Assembly: GCA_031270075.1 (NCBI GenBank)
Contig: JAISYG010000113.1
Span: forward strand, 1-43,713
Length of the DNA: 43,713 nucleotides
Source: Dysgonamonadaceae bacterium
GTDB taxonomy: Bacteria; Bacteroidota; Bacteroidia; Bacteroidales; Azobacteroidaceae
Direction: 5' to 3'
Position 1 is the stretch's first letter. Every line of letters begins with the position of its first letter. The notes beneath the pieces were generated by a model. It was not told the origin of the DNA, made no database searches, and saw nothing but the letters and a program-made list of their open reading frames with translations. Below, one piece after another: positions 7,372 through 17,331 of this stretch. A program made the position numbers and the translations under genes.

Positions 7372-8121
7372 ATGGACCAATACGGATTAATAGGTTATCC
7401 CCTGAAACATTCCTTTTCCAAAGGTTATTTCAATGATAAATTTGAAGCCGAGCAAATCGGCGCCGAATACATTAATTTTGAAATCCCGTCGATCCGGGAA
7501 TTTAAAACCATACTGAAAGCACATCCGAACCTGAAAGGCCTGAACGTAACTATCCCTTATAAAGAACAGGTGATTCCCTACCTTGACCAGCTGAGCGAAA
7601 ATGCCAAACTGATCGGCGCCGTCAACGTCATCAAAATCGAGCGCAGCAAAGGAAAAATCAAGAAACTGACCGGGTTCAATTCGGATATTATCGGCTTCAA
7701 GCAATCCATCGAACCCCTGTTGCAGCCACATCACCGGAAAGCACTGGTGCTGGGAACCGGAGGCGCCGCCAAAGCCATCTATTACGGATTGCAGCAGTTG
7801 GGCATTGCACCTACTTACGTGGCCCGCGAAAAACAATCGGATACCGTACTTACTTACAACGAACTGAATGCATACGACATAGAAACTCACACCATTATCG
7901 TGAACTGCACTCCGGTGGGCATGTGGCCACACGTGGACGAATGTCCGAAAATTCCTTACGAACACCTGACCGCCGAACACTTGCTGTACGACCTGCTGTA
8001 TAATCCCAACGAAACCCTGTTTATGAAATCCGGCGCCAAACAGGGAGCTACCGTAAAAAACGGACTGGAAATGCTCCTCTTGCAAGCTTTCGTCGGTTGG
8101 GAGTTTTGGCAGCATCCGTAA
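7372..8121 (+). CDS. aroE: Shikimate dehydrogenase
   Basis: AroE reduces 3-dehydroshikimate to shikimate with NADPH in the pathway to aromatic amino acids. At 249 aa it is a compact, complete enzyme. Shikimate-binding serines lie in 'LKHSFSK' (Ser14, Ser16). The catalytic lysine is Lys64 in 'LNVTIPYKE', and the partner Asp is in 'GFNSDIIGF' (Asp105). 'IGAVNVI' (81-87) and the NADPH loop 'VLGTGGAAKAI' (126-136) are intact, as are 'NCTPVGMWP' and the C-terminal 'LLLQAFVGWEFW'. There is no separate quinate-type extension. It is last of the phoH-purC-aroE group, 9 nt after purC. Confidence 0.95.
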   Translation: MDQYGLIGYPLKHSFSKGYFNDKFEAEQIGAEYINFEIPSIREFKTILKAHPNLKGLNVTIPYKEQVIPYLDQLSENAKLIGAVNVIKIERSKGKIKKLTGFNSDIIGFKQSIEPLLQPHHRKALVLGTGGAAKAIYYGLQQLGIAPTYVAREKQSDTVLTYNELNAYDIETHTIIVNCTPVGMWPHVDECPKIPYEHLTAEHLLYDLLYNPNETLFMKSGAKQGATVKNGLEMLLLQAFVGWEFWQHP

Positions 8122-8348
8122 TCGCACAAGGCAAAATCCGAGGGGGCGTGACACTTGGCGGTCGAATGCATTCCCCTTGCGGTGTGTCAAGAAATAAAGG
8201 TGCACTACACCCAAACCATCGCTATGTCCCATTATCGTGAACTGTGCGCTTATGCACAAATTGGATTGCCGACTACTCGCTGTCAGCAAAATCGGGCAGC
8301 AAGGGTAATAAGTTTTTTTGTGAATTCCAACAAATTTATTCATTCGAT
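8122..8348. other. Intergenic region, possible decayed repeat
   Basis: Between aroE and the next promoter. The segment around 8135-8300 is more GC-rich than usual intergenic DNA here and is open in two plus-strand frames, but the peptides show no family resemblance and no start signal. I see no terminator hairpin of convincing length. It may be a remnant of a repeat or small mobile element; unresolved. Confidence 0.4.
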
Positions 8349-8380
8349 TTTGAATATTTCAGGATTATATCCTATATTTG
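8349..8380 (+). promoter_or_regulatory. Promoter of the carboxy(nor)spermidine dehydrogenase gene
   Basis: TTTG (8349-8352), 20-nt spacer, TATATTTG (8373-8380). This near-perfect promoter sets the start codon at ATG 8402, 21 nt downstream. Confidence 0.7.
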
Positions 8381-8401
8381 TGTGCAAAAAACAAAAATTT
8401 T

Positions 8402-9610
8402 ATGTCAAAAACACTTATTATCGGCGCAGGCGGCGTGGGTACGGTAGTAGCCCATAAAGTCGCTCAAAACCATGAAACTTTCGGAGATATCCTTCTGGCC
8501 AGTCGCACCCAGGCGAAATGCGATGCGATTTCGGATGCCATCGGCACCCGATACGGCAACAAAAAACTGCAAACAGCTCCAGTGGATGCCGATCAAGTAC
8601 CCGAACTGGTTCGCCTGTTCCGCAGTTTCCAACCCGAACTGGTTATCAACGTAGCGCTCCCCTATCAGGATTTAACGATTATGGACGCCTGCCTGGAAGC
8701 GAGAGTCAATTACTTGGATACCGCCAACTACGAGCCGAAAGACGAAGCCAAATTTGAATACAAATGGCAATGGGCTTATCAGGATAAATTCAAAGCAGCG
8801 GGATTGACGGCAATTTTGGGTTGCGGTTTCGATCCGGGCGTTACGAGCATTTTTACCGCCTACGCTGCCAAACATTATTTCAGCGAAATGCATTACTTGG
8901 ATATTGTGGATTGCAATGCCGGCGACCACGGCAAGGCTTTCGCCACCAATTTCAATCCCGAAATCAACATCCGCGAAGTAACCCAAAAAGGCCGCTTCTG
9001 GGAAAACGGGCAATGGGTAACGACCGAACCGCACGAAATTCATCAAGCGCTGACTTATCCGGGCATTGGCCCCAAGGAATCGTACGTTATCTATCACGAA
9101 GAATTGGAATCGTTAGTCAAAAACTTTCCCACTCTGAAACGGGCGCGTTTCTGGATGACTTTCGGTCAGGAATACCTGACGCATTTGCGTGTTATCCAAA
9201 ATATCGGCATGGCGCGCATCGATCCCATTCTGTATAACGGAGTGGAAATCGTGCCGATTCAGTTCCTGAAAGCCGTCTTGCCCGATCCCGGCGAACTGGG
9301 AGAAAACTACACCGGCGAAACCAGCATCGGCTGTCGTATCCAAGGTTTGGATAAGGCGGGAAAGGAAATAAGTTATTATGTTTACAACAACTGTAAACAC
9401 CAGGATGCCTACCGGGAAACCGGCGCACAGGGCGTAAGTTACACCACCGGCGTTCCGGCCATGATTGGCGCCATGATGTTTATGAAAGGCATCTGGCGCA
9501 AACCGGGCGTCTATAACGTGGAAGAACTGGATCCCGATCCGTTTATGGAGCAATTGAAGAAGCAAGGACTGCCGTGGCACGAGATTTTTAATGAGGATTT
9601 GGAAGTATAA
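8402..9610 (+). CDS. Carboxynorspermidine/carboxyspermidine dehydrogenase (saccharopine dehydrogenase family)
   Basis: A 402-aa NADPH-dependent enzyme of the saccharopine dehydrogenase fold. In Bacteroidetes this orthologue joins aspartate semialdehyde to a diamine (putrescine or diaminopropane) to give carboxyspermidine or carboxynorspermidine, which NspC then decarboxylates. Visible are the Rossmann loop 'IGAGGVGTVVAHK' (6-18), 'VINVALPYQDLTIMDACLE' (~84-102), 'YLDTANYE' (~107-114), 'ILGCGFDPGVTSIFTAYAA' (~137-155), 'DCNAGDHGKAFATNFNPEIN' (~170-189) and 'GAQGVSYTTGVPAMIGAMM' (~348-366). It is older-annotated as saccharopine dehydrogenase (lys1), but lysine here is made through dapB. No nspC is in the window. 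Start at ATG 8402 is set by the promoter. Confidence 0.9.
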   Translation: MSKTLIIGAGGVGTVVAHKVAQNHETFGDILLASRTQAKCDAISDAIGTRYGNKKLQTAPVDADQVPELVRLFRSFQPELVINVALPYQDLTIMDACLEARVNYLDTANYEPKDEAKFEYKWQWAYQDKFKAAGLTAILGCGFDPGVTSIFTAYAAKHYFSEMHYLDIVDCNAGDHGKAFATNFNPEINIREVTQKGRFWENGQWVTTEPHEIHQALTYPGIGPKESYVIYHEELESLVKNFPTLKRARFWMTFGQEYLTHLRVIQNIGMARIDPILYNGVEIVPIQFLKAVLPDPGELGENYTGETSIGCRIQGLDKAGKEISYYVYNNCKHQDAYRETGAQGVSYTTGVPAMIGAMMFMKGIWRKPGVYNVEELDPDPFMEQLKKQGLPWHEIFNEDLEV

Positions 9611-9709
9611 ATGAATATAAACAACAGATGATTATGACTAAAATGGCATTGTATTTTTTATTTGAGAACAAAAACAATAATTACCTAAACTAAATTAATA
9701 ATTACAATT

Positions 9710-10738
9710 ATGAGCGAAAAAGACAAAAGTACAGAAGTAAAAACAACGCCCAATGCGGAAAAATTAAAAGCCTTGCGAGCTGCAACAGACAAAATCGAAA
9801 AGAATTTTGGTAAAGGCTCCATTATGAAAATGGGTGATAATGCCGTAGAAGAAGTAATGGTTATCCCGACCGGCTCGGTAGGTCTGAACGCCGCTTTGGG
9901 CGTTGGCGGATATCCGAGGGGAAGAGTCATCGAAATTTACGGGCCGGAATCGTCCGGTAAAACCACTTTGGCCATTCATGCCATTGCCGAAGCGCAAAAA
10001 GCGGGAGGAATTGCCGCATTCATTGATGCGGAACATGCTTTCGACCGTTTTTACGCCGAAAAATTAGGGGTGGACGTCGAAAACCTCTGGATTTCCCAAC
10101 CCGACTCCGGCGAACAAGCCCTGGAAATTACCGAACAACTGATTCGTTCGTCGGCCATCGACATCATTGTCATCGACTCGGTAGCCGCATTGACTCCCAA
10201 AGCCGAACTGGAAGGCGAAATGGGCGACTCCAAAATGGGACTGCAAGCCCGTTTGATGTCGCAAGCCTTGCGGAAACTGACGGCCGCTATCAATAAAACG
10301 AATACCACCTGCGTCTTCATCAACCAGTTGCGCGAAAAAATCGGCGTTATGTTCGGAAATCCCGAAACAACTACCGGCGGAAATGCCCTGAAATTCTACG
10401 CATCGGTCCGTTTGGATATCCGGAAAGGTTCGCCCATCAAAGACGGGGAAGAAGTGAAAGGAAATCAAACCAGAGTGAAAGTAGTGAAGAACAAAGTAGC
10501 GCCTCCTTTCCGTAAAGCCGAATTTGATATTATGTTCGGCGAAGGCATCTCCAAAGTCGGCGAATTAGTGGATTTGGGCGCGGAACTGGAAGTGATCAAG
10601 AAAAGCGGCAGTTGGTACAGTTACAAGGAAACAAAAATCGGCCAGGGCCGCGAAGCAGCCAAAGATTGCCTGCGCGATAATCCCGAACTGGCGGAAGAAA
10701 TCGAAGCAAAAATCATGGAAGCTTTAGCAAAGAAGTAA
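9710..10738 (+). CDS. recA: Recombinase RecA
   Basis: RecA forms ATP-dependent filaments on single-stranded DNA for strand exchange and stimulates LexA-type self-cleavage. At 342 aa it is full length. The Walker A is 'GPESSGKT' (78-85), then '[18 protein letters not shown]', Walker B '[10 protein letters not shown]', L1 region '[20 protein letters not shown]', and the signature '[21 protein letters not shown]' (split here across the L2 loop). The C-terminal tail is lysine/glutamate-rich and short. Start ATG 9710 (MSEKDKS). I see no SOS-box palindrome upstream that I can name, nor a strong -7 box; TTTATTTG at 9657-9664 is a one-mismatch candidate. The tdk ATG follows the stop with no gap. Confidence 0.98.
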   Translation: MSEKDKSTEVKTTPNAEKLKALRAATDKIEKNFGKGSIMKMGDNAVEEVMVIPTGSVGLNAALGVGGYPRGRVIEIYGPESSGKTTLAIHAIAEAQKAGGIAAFIDAEHAFDRFYAEKLGVDVENLWISQPDSGEQALEITEQLIRSSAIDIIVIDSVAALTPKAELEGEMGDSKMGLQARLMSQALRKLTAAINKTNTTCVFINQLREKIGVMFGNPETTTGGNALKFYASVRLDIRKGSPIKDGEEVKGNQTRVKVVKNKVAPPFRKAEFDIMFGEGISKVGELVDLGAELEVIKKSGSWYSYKETKIGQGREAAKDCLRDNPELAEEIEAKIMEALAKK

Positions 10739-11320
10739 ATGAATGCTTTCTCCGAAAAAAACATTTACAATACCGGCGCGACCGGCTCCATCGAAGTTAT
10801 CTGCGGATCCATGTTCTCGGGAAAAACCGAAGAACTGATCCGCCGGATGCGCCGGGCGCAATTTGCCAAACAAAAAGTAGAGATTTTCAAACCGGCTATG
10901 GATGTTCGCTATTCGGACGAAAATGTGATTTCACACGATCAGAATTCTATTCCCAGCACTCCGGTCGAAAATTCGGGCAATATTCTTTTATTGTCGGGCG
11001 ATATAGACGTTGTCGGTATCGACGAAGCCCAGTTTTTCGACGCCGGACTGGTGGATGTCTGCAACCGGTTGGCCAATCAGGGCGTCCGGGTAATCATTGC
11101 CGGATTGGATATGGATTTTAAGGGAAACCCTTTCGGACCGATACCCGACCTTTGCGCCGTGGCCGACGATGTAACCAAAGTGCACGCTATTTGTGTGGAA
11201 TGCGGCAAATTAGCAGGATATTCCCACCGCCTGGTCAAAAACGACAAATTAGTCCTGTTGGGCGAAAAAGATGAATATCAGCCATTATGTCGGGAATGTT
11301 ATAACAGGAATGCATCATGA
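10739..11320 (+). CDS. tdk: Thymidine kinase (type II)
   Basis: Tdk phosphorylates thymidine and deoxyuridine with ATP for nucleotide salvage. The 193-aa protein has the P-loop '[11 protein letters not shown]' (23-33), '[14 protein letters not shown]' (catalytic/Walker B region, ~94-107), the lasso-loop region '[22 protein letters not shown]' (split over ~120-141), and a four-cysteine zinc site formed by Cys152/Cys155 (CVEC) and Cys184/Cys187 (CREC). The start codon abuts the recA stop (TAA-ATG), and its own stop overlaps the next ATG in an ATGA. Translational coupling through recA-tdk-TPR is therefore likely. Confidence 0.96.
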   Translation: MNAFSEKNIYNTGATGSIEVICGSMFSGKTEELIRRMRRAQFAKQKVEIFKPAMDVRYSDENVISHDQNSIPSTPVENSGNILLLSGDIDVVGIDEAQFFDAGLVDVCNRLANQGVRVIIAGLDMDFKGNPFGPIPDLCAVADDVTKVHAICVECGKLAGYSHRLVKNDKLVLLGEKDEYQPLCRECYNRNAS

Positions 11321-13530
11321 CAAAACAGGAAATACAGGATTATGTCGACAAACTGACCCTGTACTTAGAACAAAAAAAAGGAAAACAGGTCTTTGATTGG
11401 TTATATTCCCTGCTCGAGAAACTGCAAAACTGGCAGTTACAAGAGAAACTTCAGTCATTGGAAGAAACCTACAAAACGATGCTTCGCTATCTGGCCGACG
11501 GGATTCAGGATCCCAGCCGGGACAAAATATATGCCCATCTGGTTTATTCCCTCTACCAGATAGCCGATATAGCTGTATTTCAGATCAAAACAATCCATGA
11601 TCATGCGCTGTTTTACGAGCGAAAAAGAGCCTGTCGCTCGTATGTACCGGAAACTACAGCCGAACTCATTGCCGAACTGGAAGACAAGACCGGTCAAATG
11701 GCCTTGTTAAGCCTTTCGGAGGGCGAAGAACGCATTCCCCAATGGAAAGAGTTGGATTTGCAAAAAGAAATTATCGTCCGGAAATTATTCTATAAGGTTT
11801 GGTTGAGCGATCCGTGGACGAATGACGAAAAAACCCGATGGGCCGGCCTGCTGAAAACGCAACCCGACGCCGAGAACCTTCCCTGCCTGATTGTTACCGG
11901 TCTGACTTTAAACCTCCTGGAAGTTTTCGACGAAAAAAAAGCGATGCTGCTCTTTGAAGCCATTCAAAATAAAAACGAAGATGTAAGGGAACGGGCGTTA
12001 ACGGGAATGGTCTTATTTCTGAGAAAATACGACTATCGCCTTCCGGTCTATCCGGCCATTATCGAGTGCGTCCATCAATTGGCCGAAGACCCGAAATTCA
12101 TCCGGAAAATCCGCCACATCCTGCTGCAATTTATCCTGAGCCGTGAAACCGAAAAAATCACTCAAAAAATCAATTCGGAACTGATTCCGGAACTGATGAA
12201 AAAAATAGGTTCCACAGAAAATATACAAACGAAACTGACGGATTGGATGGCCGATACCGGCCTGGAAGAAAAAAACCCGGAATGGCAAACGATTATCGAA
12301 AACTCCGGCTTGCAGGAGCAATTCCAGGAACTTACCGAGTTGCAAATGGAAGGCGCCGACGTGATGCATTCTTCGTTTATCCACCTCAAAAATTATCCTT
12401 TTTTCAATGAACCGGGCAACTGGTTTCTACCGTTTACGCTTCCCGGCGAAGGCATCGAAGACAAACAACTGGCGCGATTGGCCGATGTGCTGGCCACTTC
12501 TACCCTGTTGTGCAATTCGGATAAATATTCGTTCTATTTAAGCATTTCGCAGATGCCCGAAAAGTACCGGAAAAGTATGATTGAACAGTTTTCGGCCGAA
12601 TCCGACGCCATGAATGAAATCCGGAAGGAAGAACTGCCGGACGCCTCCAAAACAATCGATTATCGGGCGCGGCAATACATTCAAGACCTCTACCGGTTCT
12701 ACAAACTGCATCCCCGCAGAAAAGATTTTGAAGATATTTTTGAATGGCAACCGGAATTTTACAAAGTGCCATCCATTCACCGACTGATGAAAGACAGCGA
12801 AAGCTTGCTGATGATAGGCGAATACTATTTCAACAAAAACTATTTTGAAGAAGCCGGCGATATTTTCGACAGGTTGTTGCAAACCGACCCCACAAACGAT
12901 GTACTGTTTCAGAAGAAAGCTTATAGCCTGCAAATGCTGGGAAAACTGAAAGAAGCTTTAGATGCATACCAAAAGGCCGAATTGCTGAACGCCAATCATT
13001 CCTGGACAATCAAAAAGCTGGCGCATCTGCATCGCATCCTGAAAAACACGAAAGATGCCCTGCTCTATTACAAAAAAGCAGAACAATTGCATCCCGATAA
13101 TCTGTCCATCCAATTAAGCATCGGACATTGTTACCTGGAATTGAAAGAATATGAACAGGCGTTGAAATACTATTTCAAAGTAGAATATCTGACTAAAAAC
13201 AAAGAAAAAGCCTGGCGCCCGATTGCCTGGACATCGTTCCGGATGGGAAAATACCAGCAGGCTACGGATTATTTCAACAAACTGATCGAAAGCGAACCCC
13301 ATTTCACCGATTACCTCAATGCCGGACACGTGCAGTTAGCTTCGGGGCATACGAAAGAAGCCATCCGACTGTACAGCTCGGCACTCGAAACCGGCAAACA
13401 ATCGCCGGAAGATTTTGCCGCTCTCTTTGCCAACGATATTCCGGATTTGATGGAAGCGGGCGTGGCGCAGGAAAATATTCCGTTTATTCTCGATTGTATA
13501 TTTTACGGTTTCTCAAGCGATGTTTCCTGA
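11317..13530 (+). CDS. Tetratricopeptide repeat protein
   Basis: A 737-aa protein with no signal peptide, probably cytoplasmic. The C-terminal third (about 495-690) carries four to five TPR units, for example '[20 protein letters not shown]', '[20 protein letters not shown]', '[20 protein letters not shown]' and '[20 protein letters not shown]'. The N-terminal 490 residues are helical and charged, without a domain I recognise. Such proteins are scaffolds; no enzymatic motif is visible. It overlaps tdk by 4 nt (ATGA) and ends 28 nt inside the convergent rlmN gene. Conserved linkage to tdk is plausible in Bacteroidales, but the function is unknown. Confidence 0.85.
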   Translation: MTKQEIQDYVDKLTLYLEQKKGKQVFDWLYSLLEKLQNWQLQEKLQSLEETYKTMLRYLADGIQDPSRDKIYAHLVYSLYQIADIAVFQIKTIHDHALFYERKRACRSYVPETTAELIAELEDKTGQMALLSLSEGEERIPQWKELDLQKEIIVRKLFYKVWLSDPWTNDEKTRWAGLLKTQPDAENLPCLIVTGLTLNLLEVFDEKKAMLLFEAIQNKNEDVRERALTGMVLFLRKYDYRLPVYPAIIECVHQLAEDPKFIRKIRHILLQFILSRETEKITQKINSELIPELMKKIGSTENIQTKLTDWMADTGLEEKNPEWQTIIENSGLQEQFQELTELQMEGADVMHSSFIHLKNYPFFNEPGNWFLPFTLPGEGIEDKQLARLADVLATSTLLCNSDKYSFYLSISQMPEKYRKSMIEQFSAESDAMNEIRKEELPDASKTIDYRARQYIQDLYRFYKLHPRRKDFEDIFEWQPEFYKVPSIHRLMKDSESLLMIGEYYFNKNYFEEAGDIFDRLLQTDPTNDVLFQKKAYSLQMLGKLKEALDAYQKAELLNANHSWTIKKLAHLHRILKNTKDALLYYKKAEQLHPDNLSIQLSIGHCYLELKEYEQALKYYFKVEYLTKNKEKAWRPIAWTSFRMGKYQQATDYFNKLIESEPHFTDYLNAGHVQLASGHTKEAIRLYSSALETGKQSPEDFAALFANDIPDLMEAGVAQENIPFILDCIFYGFSSDVS

Positions 13531-14564
13531 TGAGTCCTCAACATGCCGCAAGCCGCCAGAATATCTTCACCCCGCGAAGCCCTAACGGTAGCAATAATCC
13601 CTTGGGTATTGAGATAATCGCGAAAAGCAAGCATGGCTTCGGGACGAGAAGCCGGCAAAGCAATACCGGGCACAGCGTGGTATTTAATCAGATTGACGCG
13701 GCAGGGAATCGCTTTCAAAAGCCTGGCTAAAGCCGCTGCGTGCCGGATATCGTCGTTCAATCCGCCGAAACAAATGTATTCAAACGATACGCGCCGCTGG
13801 TGCGTGAAATCGTATTGCCGGATCAAATTCAATAGTTCGGCCATCGGCCATACTTTTTCGACAGGCATTAACGAGAGGCGTTCGGCGGAAAAAGGTGAAT
13901 GTAAACTCAGAGCCAGATGTACCTGCGTCGCTTCCAAAAAGCGTTTTAATCCGGGAAGAACACCGATAGTAGAAACCGTTATTCGCTTTGGACTCCATCC
14001 GAAACCATAGCCGGAGGTCAGTATTTCCAACGTTTTGAAAAGCTCGTCTTTATTATCCAAGGGTTCGCCCATACCCATAAAAACCACATTGGTAAGGGTA
14101 TCGCTTTCCGGGACGGACAGTATTTGATTGAGCATATCGCCGGCCGTCAGTTGACCGGAAAATCCCTGCCGGCCGGTCATACAGAACAGGCAATTCATTT
14201 TACATCCTATCTGAGAGGACACACAGAGCGTAGCCCGTTCCCTATCGGGAATGTAAACCGTTTCTACACAACCGCTACCGGATGTAGGGAACAAATATTT
14301 AACGGTTCCGTCGGTGGAAGTTTGGGAATGATTCGGTTGATTACGGCCTATGATGTATTTTTCTTTCAATCGGCTGCGGTGAGCCAGCGACAGGTTGGTC
14401 ATTTCGTCGATAGACGACACTCGCTTCTTATACAACCAACCGGAGATTTGGTTGGCCGTAAACTGCGGCATTCCCAAATCCCCGGCGATTTGTTTCAGTT
14501 CTTCTACTGTTTTTCCTAACAGCAATTTAGAAGAATCGGCTGAAATTATTGACGATTTTTGCAT
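13503..14564 (-). CDS. rlmN: Dual-specificity 23S rRNA/tRNA adenine-C2 methyltransferase
   Basis: RlmN is a radical-SAM enzyme that methylates C2 of A2503 in 23S rRNA and A37 in some tRNAs. At 353 aa it contains the cluster motif CxxxCxxC (Cys121, Cys125, Cys128 in 'GCKMNCLFCMTG'). Cys114 in 'ATLCVSSQ' and Cys339 in 'ILAACGML' match the two catalytic cysteines (E. coli Cys118 and Cys355). 'VVFMGMGEPLDN', 'RITVSTIGVLPG' and 'VHLALSLHSP' are also present. The chosen ATG lies 38 nt inside the upstream ppiD gene; a TTG 13 codons later (LLLGKTVEEL) is an alternative that still overlaps. The 3' end overlaps the convergent TPR gene by 28 nt. Confidence 0.95.
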   Translation of the reverse strand: MQKSSIISADSSKLLLGKTVEELKQIAGDLGMPQFTANQISGWLYKKRVSSIDEMTNLSLAHRSRLKEKYIIGRNQPNHSQTSTDGTVKYLFPTSGSGCVETVYIPDRERATLCVSSQIGCKMNCLFCMTGRQGFSGQLTAGDMLNQILSVPESDTLTNVVFMGMGEPLDNKDELFKTLEILTSGYGFGWSPKRITVSTIGVLPGLKRFLEATQVHLALSLHSPFSAERLSLMPVEKVWPMAELLNLIRQYDFTHQRRVSFEYICFGGLNDDIRHAAALARLLKAIPCRVNLIKYHAVPGIALPASRPEAMLAFRDYLNTQGIIATVRASRGEDILAACGMLRTHQETSLEKP

Positions 14565-16656
14565 TTTCCCGCAACAATTCGGGCGATTGAACTAACTGGT
14601 ACGTACGGTACATGTTTTGCATTTGCACCTGTTGCTTCTGTGTTTCAGCGTCTGCTACAGGTTCTTCCCGTTTATCCGTAACGACAATCGCATAGACCCG
14701 ATTTTTCCCGGCAAACGGTCCTGCAACCTCGTTGAGGGGAGCCAGCGGCGCTTCTACATTCAGCACGGGTTCTACGCCGATGCCCGAAAGGGAAGCCGTT
14801 CCAAAGGTAACAAATTTAACCGATTGCGGGGTAGTGTTCATCACTTCCGCATACTGTTCAAGTGTGGTGAAGTTTTTGGCTTTCAGGTCGGCAGCCAGTT
14901 TCTCACCTTTTTTCTTGTTCAGCAATTCCAGTTTCAGCAATTCCGAAACAGAGGCCAACGAGCGGTAGCCGGCCTGCAAGGTGCCTTCAATGGCTGCTAC
15001 CACAAAATATTCGCCATTCTGGCATTCGTAAATATCGGAGATAACGCCTTTGCTGTTATTGAACGCCCATTGTATCACTTGCCGCGTACTTTGGATGTTG
15101 CCTATATTGATTTGTTCTTTCGTTACTTCCACATCCGTTTGGATATTGAAACCGGCATTACCGGCATTTTCTTTCAATGTCGTTAACGAGTGATTGTTTG
15201 AAACATACTGGCTCAGTTCGTTATACAAACGTGTTTTGGTTTCCTGGCTGGGTGTAACACGTATTTGGAGGTTGGCGATTTTGTATTTCTTCACCGGTTT
15301 CGTCTTTTCGGTTACCTGCACCAGGAAGGAGCCTCTACCGGATTGAACGACCGCAGGAACATCCACCGGTGCGTTGAATACTTCATCTTTGAACTGGGCA
15401 TCTACTTGCGATACTAACATCGCTTCGGTTACCCATCCAAGATCCCCGTTGGTTTGTCCGCCGCTTGCGCTGGAAACCATTTCAGTAAAAGGAGTGCCGC
15501 TCTTAACGACACGAATAAGGCTGTCGGACAGGTGCTTTATCTGTTCTTCCGTTCCCATCATGGGTAACATCAGTGCGTACAGGCGAATGGAATCCGGCGC
15601 TACTCGTTCTCCTTCTATTTTATACAGATGGTAGGTGTTATCGACCAATACCGGCCCTTCAATGGCGCCCACCGGATGAACGTCTACCAATTGTTTCAGA
15701 TCGGCATCCAAACCGGAATAAGCCTGATAGGCATTCAGATACGGAATATCCGAATGGGTTTGAATCAGTTCGGCGATATTGCCCGATGCAGCGATTTGTT
15801 CTTTCAATGTCGTCAATTTGTTTTCAACGGCTTGATAATCGTCCGGACTGGGTGCAATGGGGTGAGCAATATAATCGATCACTTTCGCTTCTTCCTGTTT
15901 GAACTGATTTTTGCGCTCGTTGTATAATTGTTGGATTTCGGCATCCGATACGCTGATGTCCGTACTCGGAATCGTGCCGTATGCTTGGGCTACATAATCA
16001 AAATCGACACTGATACGGTCGTTTTCGGTTTGCGCTTTAATTTCCAAATCGTTAGTCAGAACGGCGGAAGCGACCAGCACACTGAATTTCCTTCTCAGTT
16101 GCTCGCGGATAACCTGTTCCTCGATGGCTAACCATGCCTTTTTCTGCTGCATCATCTGTAAAATGGCATCTTCGGGGTAGCCGGTGTAGTCGTCATTTTC
16201 AATTGTTTGGAGAAATTGCAACAAGGCTGTTTTATCGAACCGGCCGGTTTGCGGATTCTGGAAATATTGTTGTATCATGGGAGAAATATTATTTCCCATC
16301 AGCAAATCTTTGGATTCTTCTTTACCGACCGTCAAGCCTATTTTTTTAGCTTCTTCGGAAAAGAGGATATTATCGATTGCTTCGTTCAAGACCATTTGCC
16401 GGATCTGATTTTGTTCGTCGTCGGTAAACGAACGGTTGGTGTTTTGTTTGAGAGCGTTGGTACGGTCTTCCACTTGGGTTTGAAAATCGCGGTAATCCAA
16501 AGTTTCACCGTTGACGTTGATAATATTCTCCTGTTTCTGCTGGAAAAAAGTAGACCCTGATTTCAAGAAGTCTCCCACAACAAATGCCAATAAAGCGATT
16601 CCCACCACAATCACTAAGAGGGCGGCCCTACTTCTGATTTTTTCTAATGTTGCCAT
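14527..16656 (-). CDS. ppiD: PpiD/SurA-like periplasmic peptidyl-prolyl isomerase
   Basis: A 709-aa inner-membrane-anchored chaperone of the PpiD type, helping outer membrane and periplasmic proteins fold. A single transmembrane segment lies at ~11-31 (ALLVIVVGIALLAFVVGDFL). A SurA_N-like domain follows (~45-290), with 'NVNGETLDYRDFQTQVE' and 'LNEAIDNILFSEEAKKIGLT'. A parvulin rotamase domain lies at about 345-455, including 'SGGQTNGDLGWVTEAML'. The C-terminal ~200 residues repeat a weaker SurA-like pattern ('IQWAFNNSKGVISDIYECQN'). This double layout is usual for Bacteroidetes PpiD. Upstream, CGAAGATA at 16696-16703 is a one-mismatch -7 box. The 3' end overlaps rlmN by 38 nt. Confidence 0.9.
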   Translation of the reverse strand: MATLEKIRSRAALLVIVVGIALLAFVVGDFLKSGSTFFQQKQENIINVNGETLDYRDFQTQVEDRTNALKQNTNRSFTDDEQNQIRQMVLNEAIDNILFSEEAKKIGLTVGKEESKDLLMGNNISPMIQQYFQNPQTGRFDKTALLQFLQTIENDDYTGYPEDAILQMMQQKKAWLAIEEQVIREQLRRKFSVLVASAVLTNDLEIKAQTENDRISVDFDYVAQAYGTIPSTDISVSDAEIQQLYNERKNQFKQEEAKVIDYIAHPIAPSPDDYQAVENKLTTLKEQIAASGNIAELIQTHSDIPYLNAYQAYSGLDADLKQLVDVHPVGAIEGPVLVDNTYHLYKIEGERVAPDSIRLYALMLPMMGTEEQIKHLSDSLIRVVKSGTPFTEMVSSASGGQTNGDLGWVTEAMLVSQVDAQFKDEVFNAPVDVPAVVQSGRGSFLVQVTEKTKPVKKYKIANLQIRVTPSQETKTRLYNELSQYVSNNHSLTTLKENAGNAGFNIQTDVEVTKEQINIGNIQSTRQVIQWAFNNSKGVISDIYECQNGEYFVVAAIEGTLQAGYRSLASVSELLKLELLNKKKGEKLAADLKAKNFTTLEQYAEVMNTTPQSVKFVTFGTASLSGIGVEPVLNVEAPLAPLNEVAGPFAGKNRVYAIVVTDKREEPVADAETQKQQVQMQNMYRTYQLVQSPELLRENAKIVNNFSRFF

Positions 16657-16743
16657 TGATTTATGTTTATTTTACTGTTTTTTGAAAATTGCGCACGAAG
16701 ATACGAAGTTTTACAGTATTTCACACCATTAATGAAAGAAAAT

Positions 16744-17331
16744 TTATTCTTCCGGCGAATTATTTTTATCAATTTCCGTTTCCAAAGTGTTTTTGTACAG
16801 AATATACCTGGTCAGCGACTGATTGGATTTGAAACCTATAGTTGTGATGATTTGGTCAGGCTTGGTAATTTTAACAAACTTGTCGCTATAAATCGAATGC
16901 ATGGAAGCGGGCGGTTCTTTCGAGTTCCAGAACAATTCGGATGTTTCGCAGGTAGTTCCTTCCGTATTTTTGATTAGCACATTGTGTATTAATTGCCATA
17001 AACCGGTTTTATCGAAATAATAGGCGGTATCGGCCTCGACATATCCGCTCACCTGAAACAGCGAGTCGAACTGGTCGACCCGAATGCCTTGGGGAAAATA
17101 CCAGTAAGAAGCCGTATCGTTGGAATAAGAATCCAAAACCTTGGTTTTCAAACGAAAACGGGTAACTCCCGAATCGGAAATGAGCCACGAAATACCTTCG
17201 CCGTGTAACAGGGGTTGCTCGCTTGCATTTACTTCGACCGTTGCCATGCCTGTATTGCGTTGGTTGCAGGATAGCATCAGCATACAAGTCAGCAGAATCC
17301 CGATTACTGAAGTTTTCGTTTGAAGAACCAT
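16744..17331 (-). CDS. lptC: LPS export protein LptC
   Basis: LptC passes lipopolysaccharide from the LptBFG ABC transporter to LptA across the periplasm. The 195-aa protein has a lipoprotein signal (lipobox LMLSC, Cys22) rather than the uncleaved anchor of E. coli, a feature common in Bacteroidetes. The family's beta-jellyroll pattern is visible: 'GISWLISDSGVTRFRLKT', 'WYFPQGIRVDQFD', 'GYVEADTAYYFDKTGLWQL', and 'ETSELFWNSKE', the last matching the LptC 'L..W...' signature for transport-element strands. It starts 28 nt inside the upstream outer membrane protein gene, so translation is probably coupled. Confidence 0.88.
   Translation of the reverse strand: MVLQTKTSVIGILLTCMLMLSCNQRNTGMATVEVNASEQPLLHGEGISWLISDSGVTRFRLKTKVLDSYSNDTASYWYFPQGIRVDQFDSLFQVSGYVEADTAYYFDKTGLWQLIHNVLIKNTEGTTCETSELFWNSKEPPASMHSIYSDKFVKITKPDQIITTIGFKSNQSLTRYILYKNTLETEIDKNNSPEE

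Noticed and set aside
7387-8343. Minus-strand ORF of 318 codons opposite aroE
   Set aside because: It lies antisense to a complete shikimate dehydrogenase. Its length comes from codon bias in the sense gene, and the peptide looks like no protein family.
8155-8457. Plus-strand ORF of 100 codons before the polyamine dehydrogenase
   Set aside because: It crosses the promoter and the start of the real gene in another frame, and no domain is recognisable.
9628-9693. 21-codon ORF just upstream of recA
   Set aside because: It is short, AT-rich and out of frame with recA, with no sign of a leader-peptide attenuator.
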